Assembly: GCF_947496875.1 (NCBI RefSeq)
Contig: NZ_CANMEH010000001.1
Coordinates: forward strand, 124,001-188,000
Source: an uncultured Paracoccus sp.
GTDB taxonomy: Bacteria > Pseudomonadota > Alphaproteobacteria > Rhodobacterales > Rhodobacteraceae
Direction: 5' to 3'
DNA: 64,000 bases
Part shown: piece after piece, positions 27,142-36,210 of the stretch
How the letters are laid out: the number at the start of each line of letters is the position of its first letter
How positions within the stretch are numbered: the first letter of the stretch is position 1
Made by a program: the position numbers and the translations under genes
The notes under the pieces: model-generated
What the model was told of the DNA's origin: nothing
Databases searched by the model: none
Seen by the model: only the letters and a program-made list of their open reading frames with translations

Positions 27142-27987
27142 TCAGGATCGGGCGCGGGCCAGCGCCTCGGCAAGGGGCATCCGGGCGGTTCCGGGGCGAA
27201 GCGGGCGGGGCTGGCTGTCGGCCGGGGCCCAGCCGGTCAGCACCACCAGGTCGAAACCGACCTGGATGCGTCCCGGTTCCTGCGGATCGGCGGCGATCTG
27301 CGACAGGATCGCCGCGGCGCGGGCAAACAGCGACCGCGTGGCGAAACGGCGGGCGCGCAGGGCCAGGGCGTTGCCCTCGCCCATGGCGCGCAGGTCGCGG
27401 GCCAGGTGGAACAGGTCGCGATAGCTGACCAGCTGGGTCATCTGGTCGGCCACCGGCAGGGCCAGCCCGGCGCGGGACAGCAGCGCGCCCAGATCGCGGA
27501 TCTCGCCGAACGGCAGCAGCCGCGGGGACAGCCCGCCGGTCAGTTCGACCTCGGCCCGGGTCAGCGCCGCCCGCAGCGGCGCCAGCGTCTCGCCGCCCGG
27601 CAGGATCGCCAGGAACAGCCCGTCGGGGCGCAAGGCACGGGCGCATTGCACGATTTGGCCCACCGGATCGTCGGCCCAGTGCAGGGACAGGGCGTGGATC
27701 ACCAGGTCGAAGGCGCCGGGCGCGAGGTCCAGCACCGGATCATCGGCGACCACCCGGGCCCCGGGAAAACCCGCCTGCCACGGTCCGGGCAGGCCGGTGA
27801 CCACCGCGACGTCCGTAAAGTCCCTGTTAATGTCGACCAGCCTATCCTGCACCTCGTCCAGCGCCAGCCGGTGCAGCCAGTCCGCGGTGCCCGTACGCGC
27901 GGCGCGCGCCCGCTGGCGGAGCAGCGCGGCACGGTCGGTCAGGCGGGGCGTTCCCGCCGCTGGGTCAGGGGGCCGGGTCATCAGCAT
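27142..27987 (-). CDS. Methyltransferase-like protein (BioC/NDUFAF5-like)
   Basis: A 281-residue protein similar in layout to NDUFAF5/BioC: DLVIHALSLHWADDPVGQI resembles the post-motif III stretch of these proteins, followed by CARALRPDGLFLAILPGGET. The usual glycine-rich SAM motif I is not recognisable where expected (AVVTGLPGPW). NDUFAF5 proteins act as arginine hydroxylases of complex I rather than methyltransferases. Whether this protein binds SAM is uncertain. It is divergent from comF with nearly touching start codons and lies 88 bp upstream of hemH. Confidence 0.75.
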   Translation of the reverse strand: MLMTRPPDPAAGTPRLTDRAALLRQRARAARTGTADWLHRLALDEVQDRLVDINRDFTDVAVVTGLPGPWQAGFPGARVVADDPVLDLAPGAFDLVIHALSLHWADDPVGQIVQCARALRPDGLFLAILPGGETLAPLRAALTRAEVELTGGLSPRLLPFGEIRDLGALLSRAGLALPVADQMTQLVSYRDLFHLARDLRAMGEGNALALRARRFATRSLFARAAAILSQIAADPQEPGRIQVGFDLVVLTGWAPADSQPRPLRPGTARMPLAEALARARS

Positions 27988-28762
27988 GCAACTTAGGGTG
28001 CTTCGGGGCGCGATGAAAGCGGGGCTGCGGCTGGTCTATCCGCCACATTGCCTGTCCTGCGCGGACTCCGTGGAAATCGACGGGTCGCTGTGCCCCGTCT
28101 GCTGGCGGGACGCCGATTTCATCGCCGGCACCGCCTGCAGCCGCTGCGGCGCGCCGCTGCCCGATGACGGCCATCCGGTCGCGGCGCTGGCCGGACCGCC
28201 GGATCCCGGCGACGATGTGATCTGCGACGACTGCCTGACCGTGGCCCGCCCGTGGGAGGCCGGGCGCGCGGCGCTGGTCTATGCCGGGACCGGACGGGGG
28301 CTGGTGCTGGCGCTGAAACATGGCGACCGGCCCGATCTGGGGCCGCCGCTGGGACGCTGGCTGGCGCAGGCGGCGGCGCCGCTGGTGGTGCCGGGGATGG
28401 TGGTGGCGCCGGTGCCGCTGCATTTCGGACGGCTGGTCCGGCGCAAGTACAACCAGGCCGCGATGCTGTCCGCCCAGGTGGCGCGGGTGCACGGGTTGGC
28501 GCATCTGCCCGACCTGCTGTGCCGGACCCGGGCCACGCCCGCGCAGGACCACGGCAGCGTCGCCGATCGGTTCCGGAACGTCGCCGGGGCGCTGGCGATC
28601 AACCCACGCCGGGCCGACGCGGCGGCCGGCCGGCCGGTGCTGCTGGTCGACGACGTGATGGCCTCGGGCGCGACGCTGGCCGCGGCGGCCGAGGCGCTGG
28701 TGGCGGCCGGCAGCGGGCCGGTCCGCGTGGCCGTGCTGTGCCGCGCGGTGCGCGAGCGATGA
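27986..28762 (+). CDS. comF: ComF family phosphoribosyltransferase-like protein
   Basis: A 258-residue protein. The N-terminal zinc finger has cysteines in PPHCLSCAD, LCPVCW, CSRCGAP and CDDC. A type I phosphoribosyltransferase domain with PRPP-binding motif VLLVDDVMASGATLAAA follows, preceded by RRKYNQAAMLSAQVAR. ComF is needed for DNA uptake and later steps of natural transformation in several bacteria, and in Rhodobacter comF-type genes support GTA DNA acquisition (recalled from the literature). Start MQLRVLRGAM; an alternative ATG is nine codons in. The start overlaps the divergent gene's start by two bases. Confidence 0.9.
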   Translation: MQLRVLRGAMKAGLRLVYPPHCLSCADSVEIDGSLCPVCWRDADFIAGTACSRCGAPLPDDGHPVAALAGPPDPGDDVICDDCLTVARPWEAGRAALVYAGTGRGLVLALKHGDRPDLGPPLGRWLAQAAAPLVVPGMVVAPVPLHFGRLVRRKYNQAAMLSAQVARVHGLAHLPDLLCRTRATPAQDHGSVADRFRNVAGALAINPRRADAAAGRPVLLVDDVMASGATLAAAAEALVAAGSGPVRVAVLCRAVRER

Positions 28763-28820
28763 GCATCGCGGTCGCATCGCCGGTCTTTTCTTTCCCCTCG
28801 CCGGTCCCCATCCTGTTGCC

Positions 28821-29243
28821 ATGCTGCGCATTTCCGACACCATCACCATTCACGACTGGGAACTGTCCGAACAGTTCACCCGCGCCCAAGGCCCGGGCGG
28901 GCAGAACGTGAACAAGGTGTCGACCGCCGTCGAGCTGCGGTTCGAGGCGGAACGCTCGCCGCATCTGCCGGCGCCGGTCAAGCGGCGGCTACAGCGGCTG
29001 GCCGGGCGGCGCTGGACCGCGGACGGGGCCGTGATCATCCAGGTGCAGGACACCCGCAGCCAGGCCCGCAACCGCGAGATCGCGCGCGACCGGCTGGCCG
29101 AGCTGATCCGCCAGGCGCTGGTCGCGCCGCGCAAGCGCATTCCGACCCGGCCGACCCTGGGCAGCCAGCGCCGCCGGCTGGCCGCCAAGACCAGCCGTGG
29201 CGTCGTCAAGTCCCTGCGCGGCGCCGTGGACATCGAGGAATGA
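28821..29243 (+). CDS. arfB: Alternative ribosome-rescue factor ArfB (peptidyl-tRNA hydrolase)
   Basis: A 140-residue stand-alone class I release-factor domain with the GGQ motif at residues 26-28 (QGPGGQNVNKVSTAV) and a basic C-terminal tail (RRRLAAKTSRGVVKSLRG) that enters the empty mRNA channel. ArfB hydrolyses peptidyl-tRNA on stalled ribosomes. The length matches E. coli YaeJ. It overlaps the following NUDIX gene by four bases (ATGA). Confidence 0.95.
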   Translation: MLRISDTITIHDWELSEQFTRAQGPGGQNVNKVSTAVELRFEAERSPHLPAPVKRRLQRLAGRRWTADGAVIIQVQDTRSQARNREIARDRLAELIRQALVAPRKRIPTRPTLGSQRRRLAAKTSRGVVKSLRGAVDIEE

Positions 29244-29713
29244 TCGCCCATCGCCTGCGCGACACGCTGGGCCGGATGCTGGGGTCGCACCCGCCGCTGA
29301 TGCAGGTGGGGGCGCTGTGCGAGGATCCGCGCACCGGCCGTGTGCTGCTGATCACCAGCCGCGACACCGGGCGCTGGATCATTCCCAAGGGCTGGCCGAT
29401 GCCCGGCCGCAGCCTGGCAGAGGCCGCGATGCAGGAAGCCTGGGAAGAGGCCGGGGTCGAGGGCCGGGTCGGCGCGGCCGAGCTGGGCCGCTATCGCTAT
29501 GACAAGGTGCAGGATCGCGGCTTTGCCGTGCCGGTCGAGGTGCGGGTGTTCCCGGTCGAGGTCCGGGCGCTGGCCGACCAGTTCCCCGAACGCTCCGAAC
29601 GGACCCGCCGCTGGTTCGAACCGGCCGAGGCCGCCGGGCTGGTGGACGAAACCGGGCTGGCGCGGCTGATCCGGGACCGTGCGCGCGCGCAGCAGGGCGG
29701 CCGTCGCCCCTAG
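29240..29713 (+). CDS. NUDIX hydrolase (diphosphoinositol/dinucleoside polyphosphatase-like)
   Basis: A 157-residue protein with a complete NUDIX box: GWPMPGRSLAEAAMQEAWEE followed by AGVEG, preceded by RWIIPKGW. The IPKGW context and small size resemble Nudt3/Aps-type enzymes acting on diadenosine polyphosphates or diphosphoinositols; the bacterial substrate is unknown. Its ATG overlaps the arfB TGA, so the two are coupled. Confidence 0.88.
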   Translation: MIAHRLRDTLGRMLGSHPPLMQVGALCEDPRTGRVLLITSRDTGRWIIPKGWPMPGRSLAEAAMQEAWEEAGVEGRVGAAELGRYRYDKVQDRGFAVPVEVRVFPVEVRALADQFPERSERTRRWFEPAEAAGLVDETGLARLIRDRARAQQGGRRP

Positions 29714-29764
29714 GGTGCGGTGCCGCGTTGAAGCCTCGGCCCGCCGCGTCTAGCCTGCCGCGCG

Positions 29765-31210
29765 ATGGCCCGGCGTTTTCTCGACCTTCGCACCCTTGAC
29801 AAGGATCTCGGCCGGCTGTCGGCGGCCGAGCGGGCCGGACTGCACAGCACCCGGCCGCTGCTGCGGCTGGGCGCAGCGGTGCTGTTCGTCGCGGCGATGG
29901 CGATGCTGGGCACCGCCGCGCTGTCCGGGCAGGCCACGCTGGCAACCGCGGCGGCCGGTGTGGCCCTGGCCGCCTATCTGGCGCTGGCGATCGGCGCCAA
30001 TGACGTGACCAATTCGCTGGCACCCGCGGTCGGGGCCGGCGCGATCCGCGCCGGCCTGGGGCTGTCGCTGGTCGCGCTGGCGGAAATCGCCGGGGCGGTG
30101 CTGGCCGGGGACCGGGTCAGCACCACGCTGAGCCTGGGGATCGTCGATCCGGCGCTGATGCTCGCCGGCCACGCTGCGGCACCGGTGATGCTGGCGGCGC
30201 TGCTGGCCGCGGCGCTGTGGATCAGCCTGGCCACCTGGGCGGGGGCGCCGGTCAGCACCACCCATTCGGTCGTCGGCGGGATCGCCGGGGCCGGACTGGC
30301 GACGTTCGGCGCGCAGGCGGTGAACTGGTCCGGCATCGCGCTGATCGCCGGCGGGTGGGTGGTGTCGCCGGCGGTGGCCGGGCTGGTCGCGGCGCTGCTG
30401 CTGGCGGTGCTGCGGCAGCGGGTCGACCTGGCCCCGGACCGGCACCGGGCGGCCCGGCGCTGGCTGCCGGGGCTGGTCGGACTGATGGCGGCGCTGATCG
30501 TACTCTACGTGGGCGCCGGGCTGATGGGGCAGAACTTGCGGATGCTGCTGCCGGTGGTCGCGGCCGCCACCGGGCTGGCGGCGTTCGCCGCGCGCCGGAC
30601 GCTGGACCGGCAAGGCCCGGACCCGGCGACCGGCCGCGCCCGTCTGGATCGGCTGTTCGGCATCCCGCTGGTGCTGGCCGCGCTGCTGATGGGCTTTGCC
30701 CACGGTGCCAACGACGCCAGCAACGTCACCGCGCCGCTGTGGCTGATCCTGCAGGCGGCAAGCCCGGCCGCCCGGGCCGCCAGCGGCGCCGGGGTGGTGG
30801 CGGTGCAGCCCGGCTGGGTGACGCTGGTCGCGGGGGCCGGACTGGCACTGGGCGCGGTGCTGTTCGGCCGGCGGCTGGTCGACATGGTCGGAAGCAAGAT
30901 CACCCGGCTGAACCCGGTGCGGGCGTTCTGCGTGTCGCTCGCCACCGCCATCGTGGTGCTGGCGGCGTCCTGGCTGGGCCTGCCGGTCAGCACCACCCAC
31001 GTCGCGGTGGGCGGCGTGTTCGGGGTCGGGTTCTACCGGGAATGGGAGGACATGCGCCGCCAGCGCCGCCGCAAGCAGCTGCCCCCCGAAGAGGTGCACC
31101 GCCGCACCCTGGTGCGCCGCGTCCATGTGCGCCGGATCCTGTTCGCCTGGGCGATCACCCTGCCGGTCGCCGCGGCGCTGGCGGCGCTGTTCGCGGCGGT
31201 GATGATGTGA
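29765..31210 (+). CDS. pit: Inorganic phosphate transporter, PiT family
   Basis: A 481-residue inner-membrane protein with about ten hydrophobic segments and the internal duplication of the family: AIGANDVTNSLAPAVGAGAI in the first half and FAHGANDASNVTAPLWLI in the second, each with a later PVSTTHSVVGG or PVSTTHVAVGG signature. It imports phosphate (or a metal-phosphate complex) with a cation. The C-terminus carries a basic cytoplasmic stretch. No phoU-like gene is adjacent. Confidence 0.94.
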   Translation: MARRFLDLRTLDKDLGRLSAAERAGLHSTRPLLRLGAAVLFVAAMAMLGTAALSGQATLATAAAGVALAAYLALAIGANDVTNSLAPAVGAGAIRAGLGLSLVALAEIAGAVLAGDRVSTTLSLGIVDPALMLAGHAAAPVMLAALLAAALWISLATWAGAPVSTTHSVVGGIAGAGLATFGAQAVNWSGIALIAGGWVVSPAVAGLVAALLLAVLRQRVDLAPDRHRAARRWLPGLVGLMAALIVLYVGAGLMGQNLRMLLPVVAAATGLAAFAARRTLDRQGPDPATGRARLDRLFGIPLVLAALLMGFAHGANDASNVTAPLWLILQAASPAARAASGAGVVAVQPGWVTLVAGAGLALGAVLFGRRLVDMVGSKITRLNPVRAFCVSLATAIVVLAASWLGLPVSTTHVAVGGVFGVGFYREWEDMRRQRRRKQLPPEEVHRRTLVRRVHVRRILFAWAITLPVAAALAALFAAVMM

Positions 31211-31220
31211 GGGGGAGAAG

Positions 31221-31246
31221 CTGCTGGTGCCGTCGGGCACCAACAG
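31221..31246 (+). terminator. Stem-loop after the phosphate transporter gene
   Basis: A perfect 7-bp stem TGGTGCC (31225-31231) / GGCACCA (31236-31242), loop GTCG, extended by CTG/CAG across one mismatch. It lies 15 bp after the stop codon. No uridine tract follows, so it may act with Rho or stabilise the mRNA end. Confidence 0.5.
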
Positions 31247-31380
31247 TCCTCACTCCTCCGCGCGGCGCGCCTTGATTGTCGCGACGCCGGTCTTGCGCGA
31301 TACGGCCGATGATCCATGATGCAGGACAGCCGCGCCGGTCCGTGACCCTGCGCGCAGTTGGCTCAGACCCGGAGGTTGCC

Positions 31381-32040
31381 ATGTCGCTTGTCCTCTACGG
31401 CCATCCGTTCTCATCCTACACGCAGAAGGTGATCATCGCGCTCTACGAGAACGCCACGCCCTTCGAATTCCGCTGCATCGGGCCCGAGACGCCCGAGCAC
31501 ACCGAAGACTGGCTGCGCCGCTGGCCGATAAAGAAGTTTCCGCTGCTGCTGGACGGCAACCGCGAGGTGGTCGAGACCAGCATCATCATCGAATACCTGC
31601 ATCTGGTGCATCCCGGCCCGGTGGCGCTGCTGCCCCCGGACCCGCTGGCGGCGCTGGAGGTGCGTTTTCTGGACCGGGTCTTCGACCTGCACGTCATGGA
31701 TGCGGCGCAGCACGCGGTGAACGGCGCGCTGACCGGCGATCCGGCGCGGCGCGCCGAAGGCGTCGCGCTGTCGCAGGAAAAGCTGGAACGCGCCTACGCC
31801 TGGGCGGAAGGTCATCTGGCCGGGCGGACATGGGCCGCGGGGGCGGATTTCACGATGGCGGATTGCGCGGCGGCCCCGTCGCTTTTCTATGCCGACTGGG
31901 TGCATCCGATCGCCGAGGCCCATCCGGGCCTGCGCGCCTATCGCGCCCGGCTGCTGGCCCGGCCCTCGGTCGCCCGTGCGGTCGACGAGGCGCGGCCATT
32001 CCGGCCGCTCTTCCCCTTGGGGGCGCCGGATCGAGACTGA
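31381..32040 (+). CDS. Glutathione S-transferase family protein
   Basis: A 219-residue GST-like protein. The N-terminal thioredoxin fold begins MSLVLYGHPFSSYTQKVIIA with a serine at the active-site position, then KFPLLLDGNREVVETSIIIEYL (cis-Pro and glutathione site, ES replaced by ETS). The helical C-terminal domain contains FTMADCAAAPSLFYADWVHP, an N-capping box. Start ATG after GGAGG. It resembles glutathione transferases of unknown substrate and is not close in sequence to the GST at 2575. Confidence 0.88.
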   Translation: MSLVLYGHPFSSYTQKVIIALYENATPFEFRCIGPETPEHTEDWLRRWPIKKFPLLLDGNREVVETSIIIEYLHLVHPGPVALLPPDPLAALEVRFLDRVFDLHVMDAAQHAVNGALTGDPARRAEGVALSQEKLERAYAWAEGHLAGRTWAAGADFTMADCAAAPSLFYADWVHPIAEAHPGLRAYRARLLARPSVARAVDEARPFRPLFPLGAPDRD

Positions 32041-32105
32041 TCGCCGGCTTTCACGTCAGTCCGGTGCCGACGCACGGTCGGCGCGACCGGCTGGGCCCGC
32101 CCGCC

Positions 32106-32342
32106 TCAATACGCCTTGAACGTCATCGTGGTCAGGGTGCGCGAGATGCCGGGAATGTCGAACAGCTTGTCGTCCAGGTAGCGGCCGACGTCCTGGTCCT
32201 CGGGGATGTAGACCTTGGCCAGCAGGTCGAAATCGCCGGACGTGGAATAAAGCTCGCTGACCACCTCGCGGTCATAGATCGCGTCGGCGACCTCGTAGGT
32301 CTTGCCGGGGGTGCAGCGGAACTGGACGAAGACGGCGCGCAT
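32106..32342 (-). CDS. Stand-alone Lrp/AsnC ligand-binding (RAM) domain protein
   Basis: A 78-residue protein equal to the RAM effector domain of Lrp/AsnC regulators, without the DNA-binding half: MRAVFVQFRCTPGKTYEVAD, STSGDFDLLAKVYIP and PGISRTLTTMTF. Such single-domain proteins form oligomers and may bind amino acids or modulate full-length Lrp paralogues. AGGTG precedes the ATG. It is divergent from argD by 290 bp (no convincing gene between), so a role connected with amino-acid metabolism is possible but unproven. Confidence 0.88.
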   Translation of the reverse strand: MRAVFVQFRCTPGKTYEVADAIYDREVVSELYSTSGDFDLLAKVYIPEDQDVGRYLDDKLFDIPGISRTLTTMTFKAY

Positions 32343-32632
32343 CGGACACCTGTGCAGGAGGGGTGGGCAAAGTTTATCCCGCGGCGGCCGCCCGGGTCCA
32401 GCCCTGCGCGGATCGCGGCGGGGATATTGCGCGGTACGCGCATCCGCCGTAAGCCGTGCGGATGACATGTCGCACCCCGCCTTTCCCGCGCGCTTGGCCC
32501 GTCTGCGGCCGACGCTGATGCCACGACCGGCCGGTCTGCCGCCCGGCCCGGCGGCTGCCATGCCGTGAGCCGGCACCCCGACAATCACCGCTTCTTCCAA
32601 GGCCCAAACGGCCAACTGCAAAGGACCGACCC

Positions 32633-33838
32633 ATGATCGACGCCGTCCTGCCGACCTACAACCGCGCGCCGCTGTCATTCGACCGCGGCGAAGGGGCCTG
32701 GGCCATCGCGGCGGACGGGACGCGATACCTGGATCTGGGCGCCGGCATCGCGGTGAACGCGCTGGGCCACGCCCATCCGGAGCTGGTGCAGGCGCTGACC
32801 GAGCAGGCCGGGCGGATCTGGCACGTGTCCAACCTCTACCAGATCCCGCAGCAGCAGGCGCTGGCCGACCGGCTGGTCGCGGCGACATTCGCCGACACCG
32901 TGTTCGTGACGAATTCGGGAACCGAGGCCGCCGAGCTCGCCATCAAGATGGTGCGCAAGTACTGGGACCATGCCGGCGACCCCGAGCGGATCGAGATCGT
33001 GACCTTCGAGGGGGCGTTCCACGGCCGGTCCACGGGGGCGATCGCGGCCGCCGGGTCCGCCAAGATGACGGGCGGCTATGGCCCGCTGATGCCGGGCTTC
33101 GTGCAGGTGCCGTGGGGCGACGCGGACGCGCTGCGCGCCGCCGTGTCCGACCGGACCGCCGCCATCATGGTCGAGCCGATCCAGGGCGAGGGCGGGATTC
33201 GGGCGCTTGACGACGCCATGATGCGGCTGCTGGACGAGTTGCGGCAGACGACCGGGTGCCTGCTGGTGTTCGACGAGGTGCAGTGCGGGATGGGCCGGAC
33301 CGGGCGGCTGTTCGCGCATGAATGGTCCGGCGTGACGCCCGACATCATGATGGTCGCCAAGGGGATCGGCGGCGGCTTTCCGCTGGGTGCGGTGCTGGCC
33401 ACCGAAAGGACGGCGGCACCGATGACTGCCGGCAGCCACGGGTCCACCTATGGCGGCAACCCGCTGGCCTGCGCGGTGGGCTGCAAGGTGCTGGACATCA
33501 TCGCCGATCCCGATTTCCTGGCCGAGGTGAACCGCAAGGCCGGGCTGTTCCGGCAGCGGCTGGAGGGCCTGGTCGACGGCCACCCCGACGTCTTCGAAGC
33601 GGTCCGCGGGCAGGGGTTGATGCTGGGGCTGAAATGCCGGGTGCCGCCGGCCGACGTCGTCCGGGCCGGCTATGCCGAGCATCTGCTGACCGTGCCGGCC
33701 GCCGACAACACCCTGCGGCTGCTGCCGCCGCTGACGATTTCGGACGACGAGATCGCCGAGGCGGTGGCGCGTCTGGATCGCGCCGCGGCGCGGGTGACGG
33801 CCGAGGCCGGACGGTCGGGCGACCGCGCCGCCAGCTGA
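32633..33838 (+). CDS. argD: Acetylornithine aminotransferase
   Basis: A 401-residue class III PLP aminotransferase. Key features are [41 protein letters not shown] and the PLP lysine K243 in [15 protein letters not shown], then [14 protein letters not shown]. It transfers the amino group in arginine synthesis (and often succinyl-diaminopimelate). The start follows AAAGGA. argF, a common partner in relatives, is not beside it here; a convergent PfkB kinase follows. Confidence 0.93.
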   Translation: MIDAVLPTYNRAPLSFDRGEGAWAIAADGTRYLDLGAGIAVNALGHAHPELVQALTEQAGRIWHVSNLYQIPQQQALADRLVAATFADTVFVTNSGTEAAELAIKMVRKYWDHAGDPERIEIVTFEGAFHGRSTGAIAAAGSAKMTGGYGPLMPGFVQVPWGDADALRAAVSDRTAAIMVEPIQGEGGIRALDDAMMRLLDELRQTTGCLLVFDEVQCGMGRTGRLFAHEWSGVTPDIMMVAKGIGGGFPLGAVLATERTAAPMTAGSHGSTYGGNPLACAVGCKVLDIIADPDFLAEVNRKAGLFRQRLEGLVDGHPDVFEAVRGQGLMLGLKCRVPPADVVRAGYAEHLLTVPAADNTLRLLPPLTISDDEIAEAVARLDRAAARVTAEAGRSGDRAAS

Positions 33839-33892
33839 GCGGCTATCCTACCTTCCGGCGGCCCTGTCGGGCCGGTGCGGCCGCGGTGCGGC

Positions 33893-34810
33893 TCACAACC
33901 AGGGCAGGTCGGCGCGCCACGGCGGATCCGCGCCGGCGCGGCCGACGCTGAACGCCGCCAGCTGCACCCCCCGCCACAGCGCCTCTTTCAGCGTCGCGTC
34001 GTCCGCCGCGACCGGATCGCGCAGGGCGCCGCTGTCCTGCAGGCCCGACAGGAACCCCGCGTCGAAGCTGTCGCCGCCACCCACCGTGTCCACCACCGGC
34101 ACCGACGGCGCCGGCTGATGCAGCGGTACCCGGCGGCGCCGGATCAGGGTCGCGCCCCGGGCGCCATCGGTGTGCAGCACCAGCGCGTCGCCGCGCGCTG
34201 CGATCACCCGGGCCGTCGCCCTTGGCGGCTGGTCGGGGGCGAGCCACGCCAGGTCCTCCGACGACAGCTTGATGATCGAAGCCTGCGCCATCAGCCGGTC
34301 CAGCCGGGGCCGGAATGCCGCCCGGTCGCCGATCACCGCCGGCCGCAGGTTGGCGTCCAGCATGACCGGGCGCCTGGCCGCCACGGTCTGGGCCACGAGT
34401 TTCTCGATGGCCGCCCCGCTCGGGTCCAGCGCCAGGCTGATCCCGCCGATGAACAGCGCCTGGGTCGTCGCCGGCAGGGCGGGCAGGTTTTCGGGGGTCA
34501 GTGCCGTCGCCGTCGTCCCGGTCAGGGTGAAGCGATAGCGCGCCTCGGCCCCGGTCAGCGTCACCTCGGCCGTGGCGGTCGGCCGCTCGGTCACCGGACA
34601 TGGCGACAGGTCCACGCCGGCGGCGGCCAGCAGGCCGTGCAGCAGGCGGCCATGGGCGTCGGTCGACAGCGGCCACAGGAATCCCGCGCGGTGGCCAAGC
34701 CGGCCCAGCCCCAGGGCGGTGTTGAACACCGATCCGCCCGGGACCGCCCGCCGGCCGCCCCCCGGCGCGGGCAGAAGGTCGATCAGCGCCTCGCCCGCGC
34801 ACAGGATCAC
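33893..34810 (-). CDS. PfkB-family carbohydrate kinase (fructokinase-like)
   Basis: A 305-residue ribokinase-fold enzyme. N-terminal signature ALIDLLPAPGGG...VPGGSVFNTALGLGRLG and C-terminal ATP/anion-hole motif VDTVGGGDSFDAGFLSGL with the catalytic aspartate. It phosphorylates a sugar, most probably fructose by resemblance, but specificity is not certain. It begins with GTG only 4 bp after the stop of the zinc-ribbon gene, so it is probably the last gene of the telA block, although a metabolic kinase there is unexpected. Confidence 0.85.
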   Translation of the reverse strand: MILCAGEALIDLLPAPGGGRRAVPGGSVFNTALGLGRLGHRAGFLWPLSTDAHGRLLHGLLAAAGVDLSPCPVTERPTATAEVTLTGAEARYRFTLTGTTATALTPENLPALPATTQALFIGGISLALDPSGAAIEKLVAQTVAARRPVMLDANLRPAVIGDRAAFRPRLDRLMAQASIIKLSSEDLAWLAPDQPPRATARVIAARGDALVLHTDGARGATLIRRRRVPLHQPAPSVPVVDTVGGGDSFDAGFLSGLQDSGALRDPVAADDATLKEALWRGVQLAAFSVGRAGADPPWRADLPWL

Positions 34811-34814
34811 GGCG

Positions 34815-36134
34815 TCAGTATCCCCGGATCACGTAGCCGCCGCCTGGGGAAAAGCCGCCCGGCAGGCCGATGTCCGGCGGAATCGCGTAGCCGCCGGGCG
34901 TGGACCAGCCGCTGCTGCCGAAGGAGACATAGCCGGACTGGTTGGCCATGAACAGCAGCGCGGCCGCCACGATCGCGACCAGCAGCACGGCCAGCGCGAT
35001 CTTCCACGCCGACCACGGGCGGTCGCCGTGCACGCGGCCGGACTGGCCGTTCACAACGAACCGATAGCTCTTGCCGTTGTACTTGTAGGCGGCGCTCCAG
35101 ATCGGCAGCAGGATGTGCTTGAAGGTCTCGGCGCTGTGTTCGGTGCGCATGTCGCCGATCTGCTGGACGTCGCCGCCGATGTCGCGGCGCACGTCCATCG
35201 CGATGACGCTGGCCATTTCCTGCCGGGCGATCCCGTGCCCCTCGGCCAGCGGGATGGTATAGCCCTCGGCCGTGAAGCCGGCCAGGTATTCGGGGCGGTA
35301 GGGCACCAGATGCGACAGATCCCACGGCGTCAGCGCGTCGGTGAAACGGCGCGGTAGCGACGCCGAGGCCAGTACCAGCACGTCGTTGAAGGCACGCGCG
35401 ACCCGGCCCGACACCGGCGTCCAGCGGGTCCGCAGGACGCGCTGCGGCACCCGCTGCATCCGGCCGTTCACCTGCGCCATCACGTAGACGGTTTCATAGT
35501 AGTGATCGCCCCGCTGCCCGTGATAGGCGGTGCGGGTGTCGGCGTCGAAGGTCCAGAACGGCGAATAGATGCCCGTCATGCGACGGCCCCGCCGTGCATA
35601 GGCGGTCAGCCCGTTGGGTGCGAACCACAGGCTGTGCAGCCAGTCCTCCAGCGCGGCCTTGGCCTGCGCCTCGGTGAGGACAAAGGGCAGCACCCCCTGC
35701 GGCTTGATCTGGCGGGTGGCACCCGTATCGGTGACGACCGGCGTGGCGCAGAACGGGCAGGTCGAGGCGTGCCGTTCGCCCGTGATCTCGATCCTGGCGC
35801 CGCAGTTCGGGCAGGACAGGGTGCGGACCGTTTCGGTCAGGTCGCTGCCGGCATCCAGCCGCAGGCCGCGTTCCAGCGGGATCTCGACCAGATCCACCGC
35901 CTTGTGCTGCGCGTCCCACTGCAGGGCCCGGCCGGTCGCCGGATCCCGCAACAGCAGGTCGGCCCCCGCGGTGCCGCCGCCCTGCTGGCGGCTGGGCGCC
36001 CGGGCGGCGCCCGGCGGGATCGTCTGCTCGTGCCCGCAATAGGGGCAGGTCAGGACGTTCTGGCCGGGGCTGAACTGCAGGCTGCCACCGCAGTTTTCGC
36101 ACGGATAGCGGTATTCGGTCTGGGGCGTCGGCAT
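34815..36134 (-). CDS. Zinc-ribbon membrane protein
   Basis: A 439-residue protein with two zinc ribbons. The first pairs CENCGG with CPYCGHEQ (residues about 12-36); the second pairs LSCPNCGARIEI with STCPFCATPVV (about 108-135). A large middle domain follows, then one membrane helix (IALAVLLVAIVAAALLFMAN, about 380-400) and a Gly/Pro/Ser-rich tail ending GGGYVIRGY. Proteins of this kind are sometimes misannotated as helicase-like because of the ribbons; no helicase motif is present. It pairs with the SPFH gene like Bacillus YdjG with YdjI, a membrane-stress pair. Confidence 0.75.
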   Translation of the reverse strand: MPTPQTEYRYPCENCGGSLQFSPGQNVLTCPYCGHEQTIPPGAARAPSRQQGGGTAGADLLLRDPATGRALQWDAQHKAVDLVEIPLERGLRLDAGSDLTETVRTLSCPNCGARIEITGERHASTCPFCATPVVTDTGATRQIKPQGVLPFVLTEAQAKAALEDWLHSLWFAPNGLTAYARRGRRMTGIYSPFWTFDADTRTAYHGQRGDHYYETVYVMAQVNGRMQRVPQRVLRTRWTPVSGRVARAFNDVLVLASASLPRRFTDALTPWDLSHLVPYRPEYLAGFTAEGYTIPLAEGHGIARQEMASVIAMDVRRDIGGDVQQIGDMRTEHSAETFKHILLPIWSAAYKYNGKSYRFVVNGQSGRVHGDRPWSAWKIALAVLLVAIVAAALLFMANQSGYVSFGSSGWSTPGGYAIPPDIGLPGGFSPGGGYVIRGY

Positions 36135-36210
36135 CGGGCCGCCTTGCTGCAGGTCGGACCCGGACCGTCCCGCAGCGGGCGAGGGCCGGGCCGAACGGTC
36201 GCGGATCAGG

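Noticed and set aside
29750..31243. 497-codon minus-strand ORF opposite the phosphate transporter
   Set aside because: Mirror frame of a membrane protein gene in GC-rich DNA; no signal, domain or ribosome site.
32466..32568. 33-codon ORF between the RAM gene and argD
   Set aside because: No ribosome site at proper distance, Pro/Ala-rich, no similarity; likely chance.
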